A DNA stretch of 14,883 bases from Echinostoma caproni (taxonomy: Eukaryota > Platyhelminthes > Trematoda > Plagiorchiida > Echinostomatidae): assembly GCA_900618425.1 (NCBI GenBank), contig UZAN01040696.1:57254-72136 (forward strand), in the 5' to 3' direction. Below are positions 8,365 to 14,883 of this stretch, in pieces. Position numbers and translations under genes: made by a program. A model generated the notes under the pieces. That model did not search any database, had not been told where the DNA came from, and saw nothing but the letters and a program-made list of their open reading frames with translations. Every line of letters begins with the position of its first letter. The stretch's first letter is position 1.

Positions 8365-8845
8365 TTTTTAATCTTTGAGCGAATGATTTTACAGTAGTTG
8401 TAGTATGAGTAGCCCGCACTGAACACGAAATATGAATCACGGAATACGAATAACAACTGATCGGCAATCACGGACGTCACGTGAGCACTGGATCACACTG
8501 GAACTTGCACGCAGTATCCCCACGTAACCAAGACCCGAGGAAAAAAGGCCACAGGAGTATTAGTTCCTTTATTGAAAGGATTAAGGGAGATTAAATAATA
8601 TGTACAAAAGAAAATCAGTGATCATCCGAGCCTCTGCTAACCGCATTCTGGGGTTTCTGCCGTTGTTCTATCTGGGCCGTACGGGTTCTTATTGGCAAGT
8701 ATGATCGACCTATAGTATATAGTTCAGAAGCTGCGACACGTACGAGCATTTCTGACATCACTCGTGAAGGTTGATTAATCACAGTTGTCCTAAAACTGCA
8801 ACTTATCGCTCTAGGGTATCCGTCATCTCGCAAGCTGGGATCACC
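8365..8845 (-). repeat. Inverted diverged repeat, copy A
   Basis: Read on the minus strand from 8845, this sequence aligns over its length with plus-strand 9818-10317. Anchors in order are GGTGATCC; GAC.A...GATYAATCAA; GTGA.GTCA; TTTGTACATATTATTTAATC (about 8590-8609); AATAAA (8568-8573); CCTGTGGCC; TCCTCG.GT; TGCGTGC.AG; TCCAGTGCT.AC; TGATTGC; TTCGTATTCCG; GTTCAGTGC; and ATTCGCT.AAAG. Identity by eye is about 60-70 percent with many indels. The first part is also open on the minus strand (8615-8896) and reads YGDPSLRDDGYPRAISC then FRTTVINQPS, ending in a stop before the conserved AATAAA block. A coding end followed by a polyadenylation-like block would fit the 3' part of a retroelement, possibly with an LTR, but the family is not recognised. 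Confidence 0.65.
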
Positions 8846-9817
8846 ATAGTTTTCCATAAGGGGGTTGATCAAAACAATCGATTGTGCTTTCTTCAACCTT
8901 CATCTGACAGGTTAGGCCCGACAAAAGTTGAAAATACAATCAAGGACGCGATACACTGACGTATCAACACACCACATACGTGTTTTATGATCTAGAAACA
9001 TTTTTGTTACTTCTAGTTGATTTCAAAAGCGCTTTTTTATGTTGTTGGCATAACAAGTTGTTGACTTCGCTAAACATTGTTTCTGCGTGTGACCTTGATA
9101 AGTGTATCAAATTCATAAAAAGATTTAGTGGGCTTTGTTGTATGTGCTAAGCCTCTGGAGATCCCGGCGGGGGTGAATGGGTGTTCACCGTCCCTTTTTG
9201 CATCAAGGTAATTGACCAAACAAATGTTTTCTGTGCTTCCAATTGGCACCAATTCCTCGGTGATTCATTAAAAAGGCAGTGGATGATAACCGACCGCTGG
9301 GATGCGTTCATGGCTGCTTGACAGGGAGCATGCACTGCGGTAGGTGTGTTTCTCTCGTTTCGTAAATCGCACAGGAAATAGCATCCCGGGGCAAATCATC
9401 CGTCCCAGTGGTTTCGAATTTCAATAAAATAAACAAATACAATCGAGAGCTGTCCCCATTCTGCCACAGATGTGTGTGTGTGCGCGCGCGTATGTGATCT
9501 AAGACCCACCGGAAGCCAGTTTGAGTGAGTGTAAACATAAATTGTAGTCGTTTCTCTTCCGGTACACTCTCGCGGTATCACAAATCGGAACAAACACAAA
9601 CACAAACATGTGACTACGCTCACTCATTTTGTAACCTCTTTTATGTGCAATTTATGTACATTAGATTGTGTGTGTTTTCTATTCAACATTTTGGTTGCAG
9701 AAACTGGAGCATGATTGGGTGTGTTCGATTGACATACAATCTTACCGAGATTATATATTTGATTTTCCCTTGGGATATTGAGCTCCGTGGGTCTCCGAAA
9801 CCAATCGGATTGGTTTT
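8846..9817. other. Spacer between inverted copies; no gene
   Basis: About 970 bp separating the two copies. It contains a TG/CG dinucleotide run at 9471-9492 and several overlapping frames of no evident family. A splice-acceptor-like CATTTTGGTTGCAG ends at 9701, followed by a frame reading LEHDWVCSIDIQSYRDYIFD to a stop near 9779. This may belong to the 5' part of copy B, but I cannot support an exon. Confidence 0.4.
9471..9492. repeat. Alternating (TG)n(CG)n tract
   Basis: Purine-pyrimidine alternation of about 22 bases, TG units running into CG units. Confidence 0.85.
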
Positions 9818-10317
9818 GGTGATCCAAGCCTCCCAGATGAAGCCTACTCTGGAGTGGCGCGTTACCGTTTCCGGACACATGCGATCAATCAAATTTTAAA
9901 GGTGACGTCAATGACGCGTCGCTGCTTTTGACTGCACACCGTAGGCAGATCATGCCACAGAATCCGAGACAGTGCAAACAGAAGCAGAACGACTCAAGTA
10001 ATATTGAAACGCGATTGGTGGAAACCAGGATAACCAATGATCTTCTTTTGTACATATCATTTAATCGCCCTGATTTCTTCCAATAAACAAACCACGAACT
10101 GCCATTCCTGTGGCCTTGTCCTCGAGTACCAGTGATGCGAGACATTGCGTGCTAGTGTCATTGCGGTCCAGTGCTTACATGATCCAGTCTGTGATTGCTA
10201 GCCCTGATTCGTATTCCGAGACTCGTATTGCGTGGTTTGTATTCCGAGTTCAGTGCACAATACTACTATTACTGCAATCATTACAATTGGATTCGCTGAA
10301 AGTCAAACGAATTTTCG
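9818..10317 (+). repeat. Inverted diverged repeat, copy B
   Basis: This is the plus-strand partner of 8365-8845. It begins at GGTGATCC (9818-9825), has the conserved TTTGTACATATCATTTAATC block at about 10047-10066 and AATAAA at 10082-10087, and ends around ATTCGCTGAAAGTCAAACG. In the frame matching copy A it reads GDPSLPDEAYSGVARYRFRT then HAINQILKVTS, reaches a TGA, and continues LHTVGRSCHRIRD, which aligns with ELYTIGRSYLPIR of copy A. A second frame (LEWRVTVSGHMRSIKF) is also open here, so the ancestral reading frame is not settled. Copy B is the more broken one in the shared frame. Confidence 0.65.
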
Positions 10318-10819
10318 ATATGAAGTTCTAAGTAACATAGCAGTAGTTCAAGGTCGGCCAAGCATATAAACAATTTAGTCACATGCAGACCTTTATAATA
10401 CGAGAACTGCATACGTACTAACCGCAATACTTCATGAGAAGCAGGTCATGCGATTGGTAAAACCAAAACATTTGTATTGGGCTTCAGAAGATTATACTTC
10501 GCAATAAGAATTTCAAAGGACGGGATGATCAGTACGTAGCAACGGGTATCATCTGATTGTCACGTGATCCCAGTGTTGAATTCCTGTCATGGATTCCTCT
10601 CATTTTCCACTGTGTAGTTAACAGTTAACAGTTAGCCATTGGAGTATGTCCCTCTTCCTAGGTTTAAAGATATACTAAATCGATCAGCTCATTGGTAAAG
10701 TTCTCTTCCCATTTAATTGATCTTTAGGTTTATAGATAGGTAAGGCAATCTACTATTGCGTCACCATTCGTATCGGTGTCTGCACAAAACACTAAACGCA
10801 TACAGAAATAATGATATTA
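10318..10819. other. No recognisable gene
   Basis: About 500 bp between repeat copy B and the CR1-like relic. A short tandem TAGTTAACAGTTAACAGTTAG-type run (7-mer AGTTAAC, nearly three copies) lies at about 10615-10634. Nothing resembles the LINE endonuclease or the first RT block, so the relic that follows appears 5' truncated or unrecognisably decayed. Confidence 0.4.
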
Positions 10820-11870
10820 CTTCAGGCACGTGACTCATACTATATAACACGCTCTTCTGTCTCCTGTCCAGTTTTGTTCGAAGTCATGGAAATCATAGTA
10901 ACAGATTCCCTGATGGAAATGCTAGAGAAACAAAGCGGTCTATCATCAACGAATCAATATGGATGCCGACAAAAGCGATCGTGCACTACCAATTCGCTCA
11001 TTGCACGAGAAGAATGGACAAAAGCACTTAACGATGGTGACGTGGTAGACTATTTATCTAGACTTATCAAAAGCGTGCGATCGGATGAACCACGAGATTC
11101 TAATGCGGAAACTCTAGAAACAAGGTATTCGGGGCCTCAGGCTTGGTTGGATCGAAGCATTTCGCCGACATCGGACCGTGTCGGTTTGTCTTTCTGATTC
11201 GCTTGGTAGTCCTGTGAGCGCTACCCTTGGGGCTCCACAAGGTTCTGTGCTTGGTCCGTAACTTTTTCTAACATTCATAAACGACCTATCGAAGGCTCTT
11301 GGGCCAAAATTTGGAATAAAGTGACGCAATCAGCGGGCTCGATGGCACTCCGTGAAACGCGGAAACCAGTTCATCTCTAGTCTCTTCGGAACACGCCACA
11401 CGCCGCAAGTGAGAAGGACCTGGGTATCATCATTCAAGAAAACGCAAGCTACTTACTTAACCACGCCAAGATGTTGAACGCAACTGTAAACAATGTCGGT
11501 TTGCTTGAGCGGGTCTTTGGTTGGTTTGAGTTAGCGCTTTTCCCTGTATGCTATCAGCATACATTGGACCACTCACAGAGTACGCTATCCGGGCATGAAA
11601 CGCATGGCTACAACATGATTGCAAAATGCTGGAGTGTCCGCAAAGGATGGCCACCAAAATGGTTAGGGGGTTGAATCGTTGTTCATACACCGATAGGATG
11701 AAGTCGCTGGGGTTATATTCCAATCACTAACGGCGCATCAGAGGAGATATGAACGACTTTGAACGACTTATGATATAGCGCGTATGCCAAAGCGACAGCG
11801 ATAACATACTTTTCACTGAAAATTCTGTCCACATTGGATGAATAAAGTGCACTCTTGACTTGACTTGAAA
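10820..11870 (+). pseudogene. CR1/Jockey-like LINE reverse transcriptase relic with internal deletion
   Basis: RT blocks appear in order, split among frames. At 10832-11050 DSYYITRSSVSCPVLFEVME, DSLMEMLEKQSGLSSTNQYG and CRQKRSCTTNSLIAREEWTK match the 'NYRP.SLT....K.ME' to 'GFR..RSC..N' region. A frameshift near 11050 leads to IYLDLSKACDRMNHEI (11052 onward), which is RT motif A with its catalytic aspartate. After a stop at 11115 come LGWIEAF, RTVSVCLSDSLGSPV and GAPQGSVLGP, then a stop at 11259 and LFLTFINDLSKALGP. The segment that should carry the catalytic YADD box is missing: after the stop at 11322 similarity resumes only at 11408 with SEKDLGIIIQ. A last frameshift near 11623 leads to CPQRMATKMVRGLNRC and YTDRMKSLGLYSNH, then a stop and RRIRGDM, the block also seen at 711-860. 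AATAAAG (11841) and a short CTTGACTTGACTTGAAA tail (11854-11870) probably mark the 3' end. It is clearly inactive. Confidence 0.85.
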
Positions 11871-12262
11871 TATGCATTTTTAATAACGTTTTTTCTCTCC
11901 TACGGAATTCAATCTCCGACGAAATTGGCAAGATCGTTCAGTGAAAAGGATGTCAGCAGAGAAAATGCCAATAAGGGTTTTGCTTTGGCCTATATTAGTG
12001 GATATTGTAGTCCATGCTCAAAACAAATTCCAAGTTTTATCATACTTATCCGTTTGCCGAACCCGCTTAGAGAAATAGTGTGTGTATCTTAGACGAGTCA
12101 AGCGTTGGCCCAGTGCCATCTTCACTTGAACCTTTTCCATTCGGAATTCCCCATATGGCGTACCGTTCCACAACTGGTTCTCTTGTGAGGATTCTCAACC
12201 AACACTTGATCAGTGTCAGATTCAGAATTTATCCTCCTTCTATACCGGCCCGAAAATCACAT
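11871..12262. other. No recognisable gene
   Basis: About 390 bp between the two LINE relics. It may include decayed upstream coding sequence of the RTE-like element, but no RT motif (such as FADD/YADD) can be read in any frame. Confidence 0.4.
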
Positions 12263-12900
12263 GACCAATTGGGTTCATTTATCGATCGGTCGGATATTTC
12301 ATCCACAAGAAGGGACCTGGTGTTTGCCCCCTTCCCAAAGCTCGAGCAGCTTATGCAAAACTGAATCATCTTTCATACAGACGCGAAGTTTTGTTGAAAC
12401 CGAAAGGTCGGGTATACTGCGCCTATGTTAGGGTCAGTTCTGCTCTACCGTTGCGAGACCTTAAATTTGCGCGTGGAAGATTTTCGTCGTTTAGACGTGT
12501 TCGATTGCCTATGTTTACGTATTTTCGCGCGGGTTGTATGGAGCGACCGTGTAAGCAACTGTAAAGTAAGGCGCCGCGTATTTGGTAATGATTCGATGGA
12601 GAGTTCGCTGCTTCATCGAATTCAGATTAGTCGGCTTCGCTGGTTAAGACACGTATTGCGTATGCCCAAACATCGTCCACCACACCGCGCCTTATTAGCA
12701 GTGTCGACTCCAAGCTGGAAGAAATCCGAAGGAGGTCAACAGATGTCGCGGAGACAAGGCATGAAGAAATGAATAGAGTGATAGGTAGAATCGGTGTCTC
12801 TCGTCTTCCATGTTGGGGTTCAAAAGACTATGAAACTGGCTGGTTGGAGACCCTAAAGAGCATGGCGACTAACCGAAACAAGTGGCGTTCTTATCAGGCC
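12263..12900 (+). pseudogene. RTE-like non-LTR retrotransposon, C-terminal RT relic
   Basis: This is the C-terminal part of an endonuclease-reverse transcriptase polyprotein. The order is LGSFIDRSDIS (about 12269-12301, family form 'YLGS.I...'), KARAAYAKLNHLSYRREV and LLKPKGRVYCAYVR in a second frame (12337-12429), then a frame change to GSVLLYRCETLNLRVEDFRR and LDVFDCLCLRIFARV (12428-12535), VSNCKVRRRVFGND, and ISRLRWLRHVLRMPKHR (12628-12678), corresponding to the common 'LLYG.ETW..R..D..RL..F...CLR.I' and 'RLRWLGHVLRM' blocks. A stop at 12770 and another frame lead to SRLPCWGSKDYETGWLETLK and MATNRNKWRS, the typical end of these proteins in flukes. At least three frame changes are present and the polymerase core is absent, so the copy is 5' truncated and dead. 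Assignment to the RTE clade rests on these C-terminal motifs and is less certain than the LINE call itself. Confidence 0.85.
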
Positions 12901-12928
12901 GGAATTCTTGAAAAGATATACATGCACT

Positions 12929-13026
12929 GGAAATGTTTGTCATAACCAACAAAGAGCACTGAACATCTGTTTGGGACTCGTCAGCAGTGCGTACCTTTTG
13001 TGTTCCTGTCAGGACTCGAACCGCGA
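12929..13026 (+). repeat. Shared tail repeat, copy 2 (partner 2927-3039)
   Basis: This begins about 30 bp after the last recognisable RTE-like codons and matches 2927-3039 with small deletions, ending at the same CGAACCGCGA word. Its position suggests it is the 3' untranslated end of the RTE-like element, or a separate short element inserted just behind it. Confidence 0.8.
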
Positions 13027-13182
13027 TCAGTCGGTTCGGGATATGTATGCACAATTAGATTGTGTACTCTGTGTGTTTACCATGGAGGTTCACTTTTTTT
13101 AGCCTCCCTCCAACTAGGCCCCATCCCTCTTCATCTTGTGCTTTATCACTTGTTTTGTGTACATTGTATGCTTGGCAGTGAT

Positions 13183-13202
13183 CAGTGAAGTTCGCTTCAC
13201 TG
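13183..13202. other. Perfect hairpin, 8-bp stem with TTCG loop
   Basis: CAGTGAAG-TTCG-CTTCACTG is a perfect stem-loop with a four-base loop. There is no U-tract and no neighbouring gene, so a terminator role is not supported. A stem of this size can arise by chance. Confidence 0.6.
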
Positions 13203-13215
13203 TATCTCGCTGTAC

Positions 13216-13230
13216 GATGATGATGATGAT
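13216..13230. repeat. Microsatellite (GAT)5
   Basis: Five GAT units, non-coding context. Confidence 0.9.
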
Positions 13231-13724
13231 GGCACGGCTCGAGCTAGTCCGTGAACAGTAGTGTACCACGAACCACAATCCAGTCGGTCCAGATGAATTG
13301 GACTCATGAATGAAGTTATTCGATTGTCCGAATATACCATCATTACTCACATTGTATAAGAGAACACAGAGTAGAGAACAAGCTCGTTTACGGTGGTTCT
13401 TCTACAGGTTAGTACATTACAATTTATAGCAAACTGTTTAGAAGGGTGGGGGGGGGAGAAATCATGACAAGTTGGAAAAGAGCGAATCAACATGACCGAA
13501 TGCTGCTCATACTTTGGTCCTCACCCATGCCCACTGGTTCGGGTCATAAGGGTTGGTAGCTGTGCCATATGTGATACTGAGCAACATGGAAGACTGAGAG
13601 TTCTTATTTTTGAGAGCATAGGAAGAGGGATACAGATCGCTTCCACTGTTGCCAAAATGCGACCCCTATTGTTCTTAAATTGGCTAGTACGAACTAAGAA
13701 AAGTTGCCGTTGTTCTCTACTCAC

Positions 13725-13807
13725 CGGAATAACAACAGTATCGAGTGAATCATCGATTGCGCGAAAAGGGCACAAGGGAATTCGACCTGTCGTTACTGGT
13801 GACAAAT
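13725..13807 (-). CDS. Weak candidate exon, unrecognised
   Basis: On the minus strand GATGTTTTGTGCCCACAG precedes 13807 and ATTCCG|GTGAGTA, a near-perfect donor, follows 13725. The 83 nt between are open as a two-base remainder plus LSPVTTGRIPLCPFRAIDDS and LDTVVIP, ending in phase 0. A longer minus-strand frame (13521-13817) reads through the donor. A plus-strand frame of 122 codons covers the same DNA and cannot be excluded. I recognise no protein family; the case rests on splice signals alone. Confidence 0.22.
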
Positions 13808-14883
13808 CTGTGGGCACAAAACATCCGGTAGTGTCAGTTTACTCCTTTATGAATGGGTAAATCTGATTTGCGAACTACTCTCGGGTATCCATCGTTCAAT
13901 ACAGAACTCGGGTATTGTAGTATTCTGAATAGGAATCGAAATCGAATAGAGCGCGAACTCGGAACCGGACTGAAAGCACACTGAATAGCGCGAAGTCAGG
14001 TAGAACCAGGACGAGGTGTGGATACATTTACTTCTGTTCAGAAAATAATCTAAATATATACCACAAGCATCAGACAACCATTGGTCGATTTTTCAATGTC
14101 CAATCGACAACCAAATGGTTTATTAGTTTGCCTTCTTGCATCCAGCCAATCCGGTTGATGCAAATTGACACCACACGATTGGTCGGTTATTGATTGGTTA
14201 CCTTGACTGGTTACCTGGACTCTGTACCGTGGTGCGTGCGTACTCGTTACACGATCACCACAGATTTAATTGACTGAACAAAACTCAAGTCCGCTTTACT
14301 ATGCTTTTATTTTGCTCAATGCTGATGTACGGTTTCTATCCACAATTTTGGCGCATGAAGCTGATTAACGAGCCCCCTCGGGGATCCAGTCCGTGAGCAA
14401 TCAGTCATTCGATATGTGGTGTTGAAGTTCAAAGGACCGGGATATCTACGCTGTGCGATTTGTTTTTCTAATTCTTCACACACCACACGTTATCGATTGA
14501 TCTGAGTCTCAACGCCCCTCATCCGGATGCGGAAAGAGCAAAAGCGGGGCGCCGCTGTAGACGAGTGTTAGAAATACAAATTCAAATTTTTATTATGGGA
14601 AAAATTTACAAAGACTTCACTTATCAAATCCCATAGGGTGTGTACACTTTGGGTTCGGAACACGATTCACAAGATCACAGTTAGTCCATGTAAGTAAAAT
14701 AGAGCTCAGGAGAATATACTATATAGTTGGGTGTTGAAACATAATGTTTGCCAGGGCATCATCAAACTGACGCTTCAAAGATACTAATGTTGGGGTACAG
14801 GCCACGTGAGGTGGTAAAGAGTGCTATGTGCTGCACACTCTGATTGCGAACGAATGGTGTCTGCAGTCGGGACGGCTCTTTTG
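13808..14883. other. No recognisable gene
   Basis: About 1.1 kb with no frame, RNA gene or retroelement motif that I can support. It contains an imperfect inverted repeat at 14076-14120 (AACCATTGGTCGAT against ATCGACAACCAAATGGTT) and a short direct duplication of GGTTACC near 14196-14216. Confidence 0.45.
14076..14120. repeat. Imperfect short inverted repeat
   Basis: AACCATTGGTCGAT and ATCGACAACCAAATGGTT are complementary apart from a few inserted bases and flank a short spacer. No terminal duplication or transposon link is visible. Confidence 0.45.

Larger units (their letters stand above)
13027..13724. other. No recognisable gene
   Basis: Contains a perfect 8-bp stem hairpin (13183-13202), (GAT)5 (13216-13230) and a run of nine G (13448-13456). 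Another acceptor-like GGTTCTTCTACAG ends near 13407 but is followed by no convincing exon. Confidence 0.4.

Noticed and set aside
9525..9899. 124-codon plus-strand frame
   Set aside because: Its 3' part is repeat copy B read in an alternative frame, and the 5' part has no family resemblance; not supported as a gene.
13240..13280. Hammerhead ribozyme, as found in some fluke SINEs
   Set aside because: A GTCCGTGA...CACGAAC arrangement hints at it, but the conserved CUGAUGA and GAAA cores are not both present.
13492..13860. 122-codon plus-strand frame and the 98-codon minus-strand frame opposite
   Set aside because: Mutually overlapping on opposite strands, no motif in either. Only the splice-bounded minus-strand part is listed, at low confidence.
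1..14883. CRISPR array, prokaryotic operon, phage or insertion sequence
   Set aside because: No regularly spaced direct repeats, no tightly packed ORFs and no transposase or phage motifs; the content is eukaryotic repeat DNA.

Overview
The window looks like non-coding, repeat-littered DNA from a metazoan nuclear genome, most probably a flatworm of the fluke (trematode) type. No long uninterrupted gene is present. GC content appears moderate. Short candidate exons are bounded by GT/AG splice signals. Three degenerate remnants of non-LTR retrotransposon reverse transcriptases can be read, and their protein signatures (CR1/Jockey-like and RTE-like) resemble those abundant in fluke genomes. The organism call is inference from these signatures and was not tested by any search. 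One ambiguous base (N) lies at 3410. There is no rRNA, intact tRNA, CRISPR array, operon or other prokaryotic feature.

Layout. 1-1700: a cysteine-rich minus-strand open frame (40-460), then the 3' coding end of a CR1-like element (711-1033). 1700-3040: one copy of a diverged repeat (1705-1770), a candidate plus-strand exon (2246-2335), and a composite SINE-like repeat (2654-3039) with a tRNA-like head and a tail shared with the end of the RTE relic near 13 kb. 3040-4596: no gene; microsatellites (ATC)6 and (CAG)8. 4597-5285: the best candidate gene, three plus-strand exons joined in phase, possibly a small membrane-anchored protein of unknown function. 5286-8060: no convincing gene; a short frame resembling the start of a J-domain and the second copy of the diverged repeat (7443-7507). 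8062-8231: candidate minus-strand exon. 8365-8845 and 9818-10317: two diverged copies of one ~490-bp sequence in opposite orientation, about 1 kb apart, each with an AATAAA signal at the same place. 10820-11870: a CR1-like relic that keeps several RT blocks but has lost the YADD-box region. 12263-12900: an RTE-like relic, followed by the tail repeat (12929-13026). 13.1-14.9 kb: little is recognisable beyond a small hairpin, a (GAT)5 run, a candidate minus-strand exon and an imperfect inverted repeat.

How the parts relate. The retroelement relics all lie on the plus strand and are broken by frameshifts, stops or deletions, so none should be active. The candidate exons are on both strands and cannot be joined into one transcript from sequence alone. 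I see no coherent new system. The most informative observations are the inverted duplicate pair, the SINE/LINE shared tail, and the phase-consistent three-exon model.
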